The notes: generated by a model from the sequence alone, not told the origin. A stretch of 64,000 nt of DNA from Atrichornis clamosus (GCA_013400975.1 WBMZ01011408.1:1-64000); one strand, 5' to 3'. Shown: positions 25,701-38,887, numbered from the stretch's first letter. Numbers and translations: made by a program.

Positions 25701-28491
25701 TTTACTACAGAGTAGCTGTGGAGCACTTTACTGTGTACTCATTCAGTTCTTGATATATCATAGACTCTTATGAGAAACAAAAATAATTGTGGTGTATTCC
25801 TTGGTATTGCTCCATGGGTTTCTTAAAATAAATGTGTAGAATGAGGAGCTTAGTGATCCTCAATTTTAATTCTAGCTCAGACTCCAAAAGCTGAATGTTA
25901 AGCACATTTTATTACTGTTTTAGCCTTCTGTCAATAGTTTGGCCTGCAAATCAAGCAAGCACATCTTCCTAGGACTGAGAATGGGCACAAAGGCAGTTAC
26001 CATGGATCATTTGTTGCATGTTAACTAGTTGAATTAAGATAACTGGATTCTATTCTGTGTCCTTTTTATTTCTCTAGGAAAGTCATTTAGCGTCTCTGGT
26101 TCTGCCTTGCTTAGAGCCAAAAGAAATAGAGGTAGAGACTGAGGCAGACTAGAAATCATAATCTTGGCAGTGCACTGAAATTCATCTATTTAAGAACAAG
26201 AATACTATGTCACAGTTGCTCCCAACATAATTTGAGGCAGATGCCCTCAGTCTGTCTTTCTCCAAACTCAGTTTACAGTTCCTATCACTATTTCCAGCTG
26301 TAGGAGAGGGAAGAAGTCTGAAAGCTTCAGTATTCCCCTTTTCCATAGAAATGTAGGTGAAAACATCATTTACCTCTGGGAAATAGTATATTTAGCCTAT
26401 ATTTGCTATGTATTAACTGCAGCTTGTGAGAAACCATACGTTCTGTTATTTTACTTTTAATATTAGATTTCTAATTCATATTGGTCTGAATACAAATCTG
26501 CCTGTCTCTGTAATCCTGCTGGGAGGGTGGGAAAATGATTACATCTCAGATAAATTGGCTCAGTAGGAAATATTCCTTCGTTATCCTCCAAAAACATGCA
26601 ACTATGTAGTACAGCACATTCTCAAAACTTAGATCACAGTTCACAGCATTGTGCAGCAAGAGTCAGGCATCTTGAAATAATGTGAAGCTTGAATGGGGCA
26701 TGGGGAAATGTTTCAGTTTTTTAGCATGAGCTTGTGCATCTGATTTTTTTCCTTGGTTGCTGCAGTAGAATAAAATGGAGAGGGAAAATAGGGAGAAAAG
26801 GATCAGGCCCATGGAGAGAGAGGGAAAGTGCATATTTTTAACAGTGTATTGAAAATAGAGTGAACCTATCTGCTTTAGGCGGAGTGTATGTCTTTTTGCA
26901 TAATTTTACTAGGCTTCAGAAATTCCAGTGTGACTGCGAGGTCACTCTTAACTAGCAACTGGGGTGGACATTCGGAATAGTTTCAGCTCTCATTAAAATT
27001 AATTGGAATTGAGAGTTCTCAGCATCTGGTATCATTGGGTCCATCCTTAGCACCGTTGTGGAAAGCCATTATAAATAAAACATTTTTAGTAGATTTAGAT
27101 GAAGTTATATGAGAGTGTCTAACATTGAGGATATGTTATATTTAGTGCATGAAAAAGGAATTAATTATTAAGCTTCTTCACATCGTCAATTACTTCATAT
27201 ATATGTTTACTTTCTCACTTATCCCTTTTTAATATGCTTTGGCAATTCTTGCATTAGCAGACAAATATTTTTGCTGAGACTAAATCTAAAGGAAATATGA
27301 CTTTATACTGAACCCCAGTAATGATTCCTCATGTGTGAGAACAAGGTGTTATAAGCCTGAGTTTTAAGCAAGTTGGAAAGTGTGACATGTTGGCTGCATG
27401 TCTCTCAGCTAAATGAATTAGCTGGCAATTGAGGAAAGGATGTGCTTTTAGCTGAGAAACAATTGGACAGAAAGGATGACTGCTATGCCAAGCTGAATGA
27501 AAAGCCACTAGAGAAAATGCTCTGTGGCAGTTTCTTTTGAAGTGAGTTTCTAGATCTTTGGAAGGAGCTTGCCAGGGCTAGACTGGAAGTTCTCTGTAAT
27601 TATTTGACTGCCAGAAGTCGAACTATAGCATACACTTACCTCAGGAACAGAGTGAGATTCAGGAATAGACTCAGAATAAAGTAACCATGTGCTGCTCATG
27701 GTTATTTGGTATGGCACTGTTACCACAACATACTGTTTCTCTCCCGCTTACTTAGATGCACAGCTGCTAGCAAGTTGAGCCATTAGGCTCACAGTGTTCT
27801 CATGCACTGTGGCTGGAACCATGGATTGGCAGCTCTGGGTATCTGCAGCATCAAATTAGGGGGTGATAGAAAAAGAGCCTAACAGTAGGATGTCCAGGAC
27901 ACCTACCTGCTGCCTTCAATTTAAGAATGACAGTCATTAAAAATTAGGTGTACAAGTATAACAAGAACATAGAGTTAGAAGTTAAGCCATTGGAGCAGCC
28001 AATGGAGAAAATTAAGTATATCTGAAGGGAGATGGTACAAAACAGCGCCGTTTCTGGGGGGGATTCCTGATCCTTTTTTCAGTTGAGATGCAAGTTTTTA
28101 GAGTTGCAGAGTGAGTACTTCATCCAGTTGGGATCCAATTTGAGAATATATCTTCTGAGAGCAGGATACTGCTGCCCTCGTTGTTGTGTAATTGTTATTG
28201 ACAAGCACAAAAAGTAGATGTGGTTTGAATTCTCTCCAGCCTGAAAATATTTATTCCCAGCCTTCCAGGGTGCTAAATGAGATTTCTACTGCTGTGTGCC
28301 AGAGAATAATTGTACCAGTAGAAGTTCATCTTTCACCTGTGCTGCTTGAAGTGTGATGTTATGTAGCCAGGAATTCAAGAAGGCAAACAAACATGAGCAA
28401 GCTGGAGTTGTTAAACTGATGGAAGAGGGGGAAGCAACTATTTTCTCTATTTAATGATCATTTAATGGAAAACGCCAAAGGCAGATAAAGT

Positions 28492-28525
28492 AAAAAAATG
28501 AAAAAAAAAGAAAAAAAAAAGAAGA
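28492..28525. repeat. A-rich simple repeat
   Basis: Runs of A7, A9 and A10 are broken by single T or G bases and end in 'gaaga'. It could be the remains of a retroposon tail, but no element is recognisable upstream of it. Confidence 0.8.
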
Positions 28526-29835
28526 TGGAATAGCAATCAGAAATAAAAACTTCCAGATCCTGCAGTCTCAAAAGTGATACAATAGCAGGCCAGTATATAT
28601 CCTATGAAATGACAAAAGGAAAACTACACTGCCCAAATATTTATTTCTGAGAATGTGGGAAACAATTCCACATGAATAAGGCAGCTAGACTTTGACTGTT
28701 TCCAGCTTCATCTTAGTGTTTAGGCTTCAGTGCATGCTGCAAAATGGATTAGAGCTGTTTTTAAACACAGATTCTCACTTGTGGAAAATCGGCTACTGGC
28801 AGCAGTGTCTCATTTTATGGTGGAGTCCAAAGGCAATTGTCCCAATGGCTTCTAACTTCCTCTGGGGTCTGTAACGTGATTACATTGCTGTGGGGCTGGC
28901 TAGACTGCTCTTCCTCTGGGAGCAGTTTAACCTTTAATTTGGAGGAATTTGCACTGTTACATATCTGTGTACAAAGGTAATATCGTGTGGTTAGTGCTCT
29001 GGATGTGCGTTGTCTATTTCCACATACACTTTAAATTGAGTCTGTGTTATGTGAAATCAACATATTCTCGTCAAAGACCACCTACCATCATGATCCTGAC
29101 ATCATGTTTTTCTTGAGAATCAGTGAGGTAAATGGTACAGATCATGCTTTCCAGCCTTCACTATTCTTATATCAAGCAGTTTGCTAATCAGACAGCAATA
29201 ATAGTTGAAACACTGTTCTTTTTAATATAAAAATGTTCAGGTTTTACATATGTTTTATCCATTCTTTTATTTTACGTGTACAGTTGGAACTTTTGTAATG
29301 TTCTCAATCCCCATTGGCCTTATTGACTTTGCAATGATTTACAGAGTTTAAGGATTTTAATTCTCCTAGTCCTGTCCCTCTCCGCTCTTAATGTTTCTAC
29401 ATTTTAATTTTATTGGCCTCAGGAAAAATTAATAAGCAGTAGCTATTTTTAATAAATCTTTCATTTATTTCCATTGCATCTATGCTCAGCAGTATGAAGA
29501 ACTTTTTTAGGTTAAATACTATGTACTTTGTTCTCCTACTGCTGTTGGTATTAACTGTCAAAATGCTCTAAGTATTAACATATGTCATGAAAATAGAATT
29601 CTTAATCAATCGTATTACTAATTATTTAGCAATGATGTAATTGTAATCAGAATAGAATGCAGATCTGTAATGTCCTTTTATTTGCATTTTCTTTTCAGAT
29701 TTGTATTGCTTGTATGCACCATAACTTTGTAAAAAACTTAATCCATTCAATTTTCAGATCCTTTATATTTTTCAAGCTTTATCTTTGTGAAAGGAGTCAG
29801 TTTTGTTTTGTATACACAAGCAATCTCTACAGTTG

Positions 29836-29863
29836 AATTAAAATTTTTAAATTAAAAATTTTT
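29836..29863. repeat. Pure A/T run, partly self-complementary
   Basis: Twenty-eight bases made only of A and T, with repeated AAAATTTTT-type steps that read nearly the same on both strands. Such bent, easily unpaired DNA is typical of matrix-attachment-like sequence; no function can be shown. Confidence 0.6.
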
Positions 29864-30154
29864 CCTCATTCAAGTGTATCATTTAAATTGTCTAATGAGA
29901 TGGAGTGAATTTCCATCTGAATAGCATCTGTCTCGTAGTCATAGTAGATCTCTTTTTATAAGACAGAGGAAATCTAAACAGAGGTGTAATTGAAAAATTC
30001 AATGTGTTTTACTTGGTGTACATATTAATAGGAAATTTTGAAATGTTTTACTCTGTTTAGTGTACATATTCATGTGGAGCTTTTTTGTCTTGTAGACTTG
30101 TTATTATTGCTACTACAATTAGCACTTGCATGGCTGTATTATTCTAGTAAGAAG

Positions 30155-30355
30155 GAGGTCATCTGGTCCAGCTTAAAGCAGGTCAAAGTGAGATGAGACT
30201 ACTCAGGCCATATCCAGTCGAGTTGCCATATCTCTGAGGGTCGAGATTCAGTAATGCTTCTGGGCAGCCTATTCCCAGTGTTTGGCAACCCTAACAGTGA
30301 AAAAAATATTCTTAGCTTTGTGGCAGCTCTATTGGGCTCAAATCAAGAGTCAAGA
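30155..30355 (-). mobile_element. CR1 LINE fragment (antisense)
   Basis: The reverse strand matches the last part of CR1 ORF2 and the start of its 3' region. On the plus strand one can read 'ggtcatctggtccagc', 'ccatatccagtcgagtt', 'gggcagcctattcccagtgt' and 'aaccctaacagtgaaaaa', all familiar antisense CR1 phrases. It has many substitutions and is clearly old. The terminal CR1 octamers are not visible on the left side, so the extreme 3' end is eroded, and homology fades near 30355. Confidence 0.87.
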
Positions 30356-33300
30356 GTATTGAGGTTAGTTTGTACTTCAAAAATGTAGAACATGTTTTAA
30401 ATCATTCAAATAGCTTATTGACAGAAGAATGAACAAATCAGAAAATAATCTTCTATACCAGAATTCTAGGCTGTTGACTTCTCTGCTAGAGCATCTGCCT
30501 TCTTACCCATTAAAACTTGACTTGAGCATCACTCTTCTTGTCATTATGTTACACATAGGAGCTACATACAGAACTTGATATTGCCAGGTAGATATGAGAT
30601 AGTGAACACCACTAAAAACATTTCTTATTGATAGCATCTATCTATGGACAGCAGCTGATTAAAGCTGATGTGTACCTGCTCCACAGACTTTCTTATTTAT
30701 ACAGGGAATTACTATGATGCCCTAGAGTGTTTTATGAGATGAAGCTTTTTTATGTGTCATTATTTGTATCCTCTAGGAAATTTTCTGTATCTTATCATGT
30801 TCTGTGCCATCTGGATTATTACTGGTGGCATCAAGAAGTTTCCTATAATTGACAAGCCCTAATAAAGATAAAAGTTAAGAATGTCTTTCTCTTGTAATAT
30901 AAAGGATTATGTGGATCCTATTTTTCCTATAATTACAGCAGTTTTGCCCTGAAAGTTGTATTGTAATATCATAGTATGCTTGGGGGTTTTTAAGTTAGAA
31001 TTGAAATCTCTGTGCAGCTAGACTATTTCTTTGTACCCATTCTTAAGGATATAGAAATCATTGCATTGGGATATTGGGATTTCTGAGACTTTCAATGCTT
31101 TTAAAATTTGGAACTGTTCGTCATAGCTGCACATATTAGAATAAATCTTTTTAGTCAATATCATTCTAATGTTAAACTCCATCAGGAAAAGGACTGGATT
31201 TTGGTGTCGTATCACTTCTACAGGTAGAAGTTCAAAATTCAGTTAAAAATCAGCTTTGTTTATCTTGTACTTTAGAAGGAGGTGGTTCATGGTTTAATTT
31301 AGGGAAATATTTAGTAGAGGCATAAGAGAAAATGAAAAGAAGAAGCATTTCACTGTCAAGTTTGGAGTTTTAGGACTGTTTTCCTTATTTTCCTTTTCTT
31401 TTTATTATTTTTCCTTTCAGTGGCAACTTTGAAGCTGCTCAGAAGTTTGGAATGTTACAGTAACTCCCAGGGAGCTGGATTAGTGGGCAGGTGATGCAGT
31501 CATGGGTATCACATACCTCTCCAATTTTTCACATGGATATTACCTCCATGTATATGGGGTGCGAATGTGTGCTAGGTACATATATCTTCCAGAAACTCCA
31601 GGCAGCTGTATTTTTGTTGATAATGTATATGAAACAACATCACAGTCAGGTGGTGGGAAAAACAGTGTATTTCATGAATTTATGAAATGCTGTGTAAGTA
31701 TCCATTTACATTCTAGCTATGACAACATAAGCCTGAAATTCCTTTTTTTTTCTGTAAAATAATCCTTCTCCTAACAATGAACATTTTCACTTTAAAAAAT
31801 AGATAACAGGATATGTTCAAAACTTGATGACAAAAAGGTATTAAAGTCTGCAAGTTAATAAAGATGATGAACACAATTTAGTTCTGCTTTTGTCCCAGAT
31901 GTCTTGGGTCTAGAAATTAAAGATTTGCACACCAGTGCAGGCTGTCACTGCTAAGTGTTTCCAGACTCACTGCGTGTGTGTGCTTGCAGGTACATGTAGT
32001 ATGTCTCATGCACAGGGGATAATGCAATTGTAATTCTAGAATCATGCTCTGCAACATTAATTCTTACAGCCTGACTGGTAAGTAATTTTGTTTTCATGAA
32101 ATATATTTTGTACTTTGTGCTTCCGCCTATTTCAAATTGTTAAATACTCCCATAACTTGAGCAGTTTTTACTGATAAAGTAACTTGAAACTTGGAAGAAG
32201 CACCAAGTTGTCTTTGATGGGTACAATCCATCTGTGGCGTGGGAAGGAGGAGAGGGTGAATGTGCTTGAGCCGGCTTATGTTCTGCAGCCCAAGACAAAA
32301 TCCCTGCAGGAAGGCTGAGGTTTCCCTGCCACAGGAACACGGCTGTTCTCTTACACATGCGCACAGTGTCGCCCCAGGCAGGAACTGACATGAAGGTGAG
32401 AGTATGAGGTGTGTCTTGTGCCCATTCCACGCACTGTTTGGGGGGAGCAGCAAGTGTTTATGTCCAGTCCTTCTGTGCTTACACTGGTAAGTGTTACAAA
32501 AAGACTTACCCTTCTGTTTGTGAACCACGTGAAATCAAAGGGAATTTTTCAGTCATGCATTTGTCAGGAATCCTTAGGCGAAGAGTCAAAGCTGTGGTAT
32601 TTCTGCAACATAGGACAGAAGTTTTCTGTGGCTGTGTTTCTGCTATAATCTATCTTGCAGAAAAGAGGTTTCTGTATGAGAACCAACCAGAATGAGGCTA
32701 CTGAAGGAGTACTGTGTTTTTATAGCTATAACCATGTAGGACGGACCACTCTGAGAAGGCTCAGTTAGAAAACAAGATTAGTTTGAACCTGGGAAGAACT
32801 TTCTAGGTTTCAAATGGAGCTTCAAGTGTTCATGAACCAAACTATGTAATTCAAATGCCCATAAAAAAGGGACATAGATTTTGGGTTCTTAAACTGGGAT
32901 AGGGAAAAAAGTGTAGGTCTCAATGGATGATTGCTCAGAACCATTCTGAAAATGTAGCTGTTACTGTGTGGTGTGTTAGGTTATGAGCCTAGAAACTGTG
33001 GTGTCCAAAGTCACAAGTCAGTTTTGAAAGATAATCAGTAAAATTAATTCCAATCAGTATGTATTGCATGGTATAAAGATTGTGTAAATATATTTTAATA
33101 CAATTCTGTTCCTGCCTTTAAGAGCAAGAAGGTCTTGAGGCATTCTGAAACCATGTATCATGCATTAAAAACTTTAATAGTTTTAAAAATTATTTTTTTA
33201 AAACAAGAACTTGATAGCCAACCAAGACTGACATGGTGTACATGTATCTAGTGTAATTTCTGTTGTACTTTAATAAAAAAACCTAATCATTGATGACCTC

Positions 33301-33974
33301 ATGGTTCTTTAAGGTGATAATTAATTGCATATCTCAGGTAAAGAATGTAGATCACCTGCAGCATCGATATTCTTGATTTCAAGGATCCTTCTAAAGACAT
33401 CTAGGTATAGAAGATGTGGATTTTTTGAAGGTCTTGTAAAATCCCTTTTCACTTGAGATTTATCATAGATGTGATGCATTTTAAAAGACCTAAAAGTTCC
33501 CTTGGATCATTTTATCTTTACAAACTTTTTTTATGCAAAGTCCATTGATATGAAATGGATTTGTAACTTGATTCTGAATTTACCATCTACCTACTGTGGA
33601 ATTGGTAGGAGGCATAGAAGTGGTTTTGTGACCTGCTGTAGTAGAAAATAGTAGCAAACAGACTTAGGGGCAGTACAAAAGTACTGTAAAAATGTTTGAT
33701 TGCTGCTTAATCCTAAACAGGGACATATAAAAACAATAATAAATACATATGCAGTCCTCTAACATGCTTGGTTGTACAATTTTTGACTGGAAAACCATAA
33801 GTGAGTAATTAGATAATTGCTGCCTTGATTGAGCTTAATAGGAAACGTTTCAATTAGGCTAAAACTACACAGAGAGGAAGTAGGCTTTTACAAAGGGAAA
33901 CATTCCTTGTCATGCAACTGTCAGCTTTTGCCCACACGAGGAGATGGAATTAAGTGGATCTATGCAAAGGAAAC
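30356..33974. other. Non-coding stretch
   Basis: No recognisable gene. At 31378-31420 a long pyrimidine tract ends in 'ctttcag', a splice-acceptor-like signal discussed in the findings. The region 32220-32640 is a little GC-richer and has overlapping open frames on both strands (up to 133 codons, minus strand 32127-32528), none with family resemblance. Confidence 0.5.
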
Positions 33975-34013
33975 AAAAAGAGGGAAAGAAAAAGAAAGAA
34001 AAAAAAAAAAGGA
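33975..34013. repeat. 39-bp purine tract
   Basis: Thirty-nine uninterrupted purines, GA-rich at the left and ending in a run of twelve A before 'gga'. It is a simple repeat and a potential triplex former. Confidence 0.85.
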
Positions 34014-34299
34014 CTGGCATAATTATACTTGTACATAAACAGTGTTTTCTGATAGGATTTCTTGATGATTCCAGTTTTGATAACATGGCTCTTATAAACC
34101 TCTTGGCTGCAACAAATTATGACATTAAATCCATAGGAGAATTTAAGTTTCTGCTTTAAAAAAAAGAAACAGAGAGAGAGATACAGAAAACTTTTCTCAT
34201 TCTGCATAATTTAACATTTTTTCAAATTATCCTCACCTGCCAACAGTGTAAAAAGTAGTGTGAGATCTATATTTTTATCTTCTGTAAAGTACCCATGCA

Positions 34300-34860
34300 C
34301 GATTCAGGAATTTCTCTGAAGAACTACTTGTGTTTCAGGAGCCAATTCCCTCTTGATGGTGGATAGGTGAATAACTGAGCTGAGGCCAGTTTTGTTATGG
34401 GTACTTCCAAAGACTCCAGCCATACCAGCTGTGTAGCTCATGGACATTTTGTCCATGTTAATGCCATCCTGGCATTCATACCAACAATTAGTAAAAATGG
34501 TTTTTCCATGAGTGGCTGGTATGTTAAAATAAAGCTGAACAGATGCTCTGTTGTTGTCTAATATTACCTCCCCCCGCCCCAAGGCTGCACGGCTGCTGCT
34601 GATGAAATCACCCACAGCAATTACATAGCTTGTAAGTCCATTAAAGCTCCTATGGGCCCAGAAATGCAGCTAGGGCTGGAGAGGAGTGAGAGGCAGTGGG
34701 AGGACTGAGAGACAGTGGCTGAGCAGTTTGCAGGAGGGTGAGACGTGTGGGCACGGCACACAAGTACTGCTTTTTCCGTGTGGAAAAGGCCTTTCCTTGT
34801 TTTGCCGGTCGGGACATGTGGCTGCTCTGCAGCCATTTACCACCTAAAAAGGAACAACTC
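34300..34860. other. GC-richer island with GC box
   Basis: This segment stands out from its AT-rich surroundings. It contains an Sp1-type GC box ('ccccgcccc', 34572-34580) and, on the minus strand, overlapping open frames. One of 103 codons or more ends at 34304 and extends upstream to a stop near 34670; the other spans 34621-34836. The longer frame has a varied, protein-like composition, but I recognise no domain and its only annotated start is GTG. On the minus strand the GC box is followed by a donor-like 'gag|gtaata'. It may be a distal regulatory element, a non-coding RNA exon or chance. Confidence 0.35.
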
Positions 34861-36273
34861 TTTTCATCCAGCTAGAAACTGTTTGGTTTCAAATACCTCC
34901 TCTTTGTTCATAAATCTCTATATGACATTACTATAGCTTCAGTAGTTTATATTCAACTGTTATGAAAGTTTTCTAAGCTAAGAAGAACTGCGCTGTTTTT
35001 AATGCTCTGATCAGTGACTTTGAGAAGGACACATCTCTGTTGCAGACAAAGCTGCTGTTGAGGTTGAACAGTCAGTCAGGAATGCGTGACTTTTGTTGTG
35101 GGAGTTGTGAGTATCACTGGGAGAGGTTAAATTATCTGTTAAATGTTGCTTCAGTGTCTGTAGCATTAGCAGATACTGAGGTACGATGATTTGTCTTTTG
35201 GACGCAATGCCTAATAATGACACCAAATATCTGTATTTATAAAGGATACTGCAGGACTCTGTGGCTGTGTAGAGTGTTCCCCATTGTTTTATTTTATGAT
35301 AAAGGCTGACGCATTTCAATAACTTATTGAGGAATTTCACCTGTCTGATGAGGGACTAGATTTCGTTGGTCAGTGTTTTGCAACTCAGTGTTTAAGTTTG
35401 GGTCTAAAAATGTGAAGTACTGATATTTCGTTAGTGGAACGAGATTTATGAATGACAGTTTTCGAAACAGAAAACTTTTGCATACGTCTAAAGGAAAGGA
35501 TGATTTCTAGTAGCTTTATTTGTATATGGGCACTAGGACAGGAACAAGGGGATGCTGAGTTCCATTAGGAATGGACTGCTGATTTCAGAGGACGGTTTGC
35601 TTTATATGCCAAAAACGAGAAGGAAGCTAGCATGAATGTAAGCTCATCAATTAAGATAAGATGGTGATAGTTTCCATTTACATGCACCAAAGCTTAATAT
35701 GTAGCATGAAAGATTCATGTAAAGACACTAGCTTTGTTTTTTAATCTGTTTTTCTGCATGTAAAAGTTTAGTAAAAATAAAGTTCCTTTTTCATAGATTA
35801 AAAATTAGATAGAATTTGCATATTTTCACATGGTACAGCCAGTAATTCCCTTGAGTTCCTCATGGAATTGTTACAATCATTGCTGAAGCCTGGTGTCAAG
35901 TTTGTTTAGCCTAGAAATAGTTGGCCTGAGGTAGAGGACCATTGGAGGTTTTCACATTTGCAGTTATAACTCAGTAATTTATGTTTGCATGAAGTATGAC
36001 AAATTGACTAATGACTGCCCTAAAGAGAGATGCCAGCCTAGCATTTCATACGCAGAAATCTTATGGCAATATCAAGTAGACTGTCTACCCTACAGGGCAG
36101 AAATAACTCTGCTGCTCCATTCTTAAATTTTATATTTTAGTTAGGTAGAATTCCTCAAGTAGTCTTTTTTTTCTAGGAGCTGCTTTTAAATGGAGTTCTG
36201 CATTATGACAGAAGCTTGACATCCTGCCAGAAAAGCTGGAAATGAAGGCAACTTAAAATAAATACTGCTGATA
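34861..36273. other. Non-coding stretch
   Basis: No gene or repeat is recognised. A 109-codon minus-strand frame (35011-35340) has no recognisable features. Confidence 0.55.
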
Positions 36274-36324
36274 TTTCTCCTTCTCTCTCCCTTTCTCCTT
36301 CTCTTTTTCTCTCTCTCTCTTTTT
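36274..36324. repeat. 51-bp pyrimidine tract (CT-rich microsatellite)
   Basis: Fifty-one uninterrupted pyrimidines, containing 'tctccttctctctccc' steps and a short (CT)n run, end at 'tttttaag'. The tract resembles an extreme polypyrimidine tract before a splice acceptor, but no open frame of note follows. It is best called a simple repeat. Confidence 0.85.
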
Positions 36325-38080
36325 AAGGAAAGGCATATGTTCTTATCCTAACTTGTCCCAGTAGAGGGTCAATTACAACCAGTTGGCTGCAAGTCCAATC
36401 CAAGAAAAATACTGAGTACAGAAACTTCTGCAACAGGTACCAAGGGCCTCTAGTACAGTCAGTCATTCCCAGTACATATGAAATGCGAACATAAAGCCTA
36501 TGGGTGAGATATTTTTAGGCCCTAAGTTTCCCATGATGGTCCAAAATGAATCAATAAATTAAAGCAGACATTTTTGTGTAGTTAGGTATTTTCCTGGATA
36601 ACTCTTAAATGTCCACAATAGTATGAGATCTTTTATATGAATCATGAGAATAGAACAATGTCTTATTTAGAAAAATATGCCTTACCAAATGTTCACGTAT
36701 AGGCATATATTCTGCAACTTGCTCTTGTAGAGTCAAGTAAACATTAAACTACAGAGCTAGATAAAAAACCAAGCATGCACGCAAAATAATAATCACACAA
36801 AGGAAAAAAGTACGCAAGTGGTCTGCTTTGCTGATGTCAGTGCTCACATCTTCACACACACTGCATCTTAGGACCAATTCACACCAGTGGAATTCACTTC
36901 TGGTGAAATACTTTTCTCCCAAATCAACTAAAGTGTAATGGCAACAGCGTATTAATGACTTAGCTCTACCAGATAGACATGGCAGCTTTGGCCGCTGCAC
37001 AGCTGTAAAGGTGCTGAGAACAAGGCCAGTGTTAGTATTCAGCAGTATTTTTGGGCACATATGTTTAAAGACCAGGCAAACTTTAAAGATATGTAATTTA
37101 TTCGACTGACAAGCTGCAGAAGGAGACGTAAATGTTACTTGTTTTTCGTGGAAGCATTTAATTAAGCTAGCTTCTCTTCTGTGCCTCTGTATCTACAGAA
37201 TGAAGAGGGAATATGAGGCTGGTAACATTACTACTGATGCTGCATGTTGATTAGGTTTAGAAATCTAGTCTTTCTTAGAGAAAGCAGCAGCACAGGTTTG
37301 AAACGGCCCTGTTCCACCTTAATCTCTACGCAGGAGACCTTTTGGGGCAGCCATTGCATGTATTTCCTTTCTATGATTCATCCCTCTGTGCTTTCAGTAT
37401 ATACCTCAGTCATTCTTGAGTTCTTGGAATTTTGTGATGAACCAGCACTCTGATCATTCTGTTAGTATTCAAGGAGTGGAAAAAAACCTCCAAAACTCTT
37501 AGGCACTAATCGAAGAATCAAGGCTTCCCAGCCACAGAAACTAATTGTTCAAAGCCTCTGTAGGCTCTGTAACACATTCCAGCAGATTACATGAACTCAT
37601 CTGTTTCCAGACTGGTTAAAATATTTTTAATGGAACAGATTTCTCTAGAAAAGATAAAAATGCAGTGTTAGTACAATAAAAAGTTTTGTGGGAGCACCTT
37701 ATTTTGATAACTTCTCAATAATAAGAATAGAAATTAATCCAACAATTTTCTGAATTAATTTAAAAAATATGTGGTTTTGTTATGATAAAATGTTTTATTT
37801 CAATGATTTTGTCCAGGCTTGTGCATGTGTGCTTTCAATATTTACGTATAACATATTTGTATTTAGGTTGTAACATTACATTTGATATCACAATACGTTT
37901 AAAGTTTTAAAAAATACTATAATTGGCATGCTAGGAAATTAATTTTTTTAGTCTTGGAAAACTGAATATCTCAATACTGCCAGAAGGAAAATACTGCCAG
38001 AAAGTGAGATTAGTTTAGTAGTCCTGACATTTTTTCTCTTGAACTTTTATTCTGTGGAAGTTTTTAAAATGTTCCTCCCC
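36325..38080. other. Non-coding stretch
   Basis: AT-rich sequence with no gene recognised. It includes a near-tandem 17-bp duplication at 37973-38002 and ends at the 'tcccc' that forms the left flank of the LTR insertion. Confidence 0.55.
37973..38002. repeat. Short tandem duplication
   Basis: The 13-bp word 'aatactgccagaa' occurs at 37973 and again at 37990, a 17-bp period. It is a small local duplication. Confidence 0.85.
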
Positions 38081-38255
38081 TGTTGTGGTTTGAGCTTGGC
38101 CTCTGGCCAGGCACCCATGGAAATCACCCGCTCACTCCCGCCGCAGCTGGACAGAGGAGAGGAAAAAAATTCAAAGTGTTCATGAGGTTTGAGATAAGGA
38201 TATGAGAAAAATCACAGGCAAAGACAGGCAGTCTACTTAAAGATATGAAAGTAAA

Positions 38256-38261
38256 TTTATT
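38256..38261 (-). terminator. LTR polyadenylation signal
   Basis: The plus strand reads 'tttatt', so the minus strand carries AATAAA in the context 'gtgtaataaatttac', about 770 bp into the LTR and 175 bp before its end. This is where the R region of such LTRs normally ends. It supports the minus orientation. Confidence 0.65.
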
Positions 38262-38882
38262 ACACTAACAAAAACAGGACAGGATAATGAAAAGTAAAAG
38301 GAGCTTTTGCAGAACACCTTCTTTCCCCCTCCCTCCTCCCAGCTCTACCTCCTACCCAAATGGTGCAGGGAGACAGAAAATGGGGGTTTTTTTGGTCAGT
38401 TCATCTTCTGTGGCTTCTTCCTGCTGCAGAATTTGGAGTCATCTTCCCCTGCTGTCCTGTGGAGCCCCTCTGGAAAGCAGTTCTTCAGGAACTTCTCCCT
38501 TTAGAAAGTCCATCCCACGGGTAATAGCGGCACTCAAACTGCTGCAGTGTAGGTCACTGCCCCACAGGCTGCAGGCCTTTTCAAGCATCCCCCTGCTCCA
38601 GCATTTACAGGTGGGTCTCTGCACTCCTGTGGTCCTCCATGGGCTGCAGGGGGGACATCCTGCCTCACCATGGTCTTCACCACCAGCTGCAGAGGAATCT
38701 CGGCTCTGGCTCCTGCACCTCCTCCCACTCCTTCCGCACTGACCTTGGTGCCTCCATGTTGTTTTTCTGCTCACATCTTCTCACTCACTCCTCTTCCCTG
38801 GCTGGAATTAAAACTGCACCACCAGGATTGTTTTGAATTCCTTCTTAAATCTGTTATCATAGACGCATTACCACTACTTTTA

Positions 38883-38887
38883 ATTGG
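38883..38887 (-). promoter_or_regulatory. CCAAT box in LTR U3 region
   Basis: The minus strand reads 'gccaattaaaag', with a CCAAT box about 140 bp from the LTR start and an A/T-rich TATA-like 'ttaaaag' directly after it. This placement fits a retroviral U3 promoter. Activity cannot be judged from sequence. Confidence 0.4.

Larger units (their letters stand above)
19558..30154. other. Long non-coding stretch
   Basis: About 10.6 kb of AT-rich sequence with no gene or repeat family I recognise. It holds a 10-bp tandem duplication (19773-19792), a purine/A-rich tract (28492-28525), a pure A/T run (29836-29863) and an imperfect duplication (30001-30070). The remaining open frames are 60-95 codons long and unremarkable. 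Confidence 0.55.

Noticed and set aside
32127..32528. 133-codon minus-strand frame with many Cys and His
   Set aside because: The Cys and His spacing does not follow a zinc-finger pattern, and overlapping frames in other phases are equally long.
38287..38742. 151-codon plus-strand frame and shorter frames on both strands
   Set aside because: They lie entirely inside the solo LTR and run mostly opposite to its direction; no viral gene is present.
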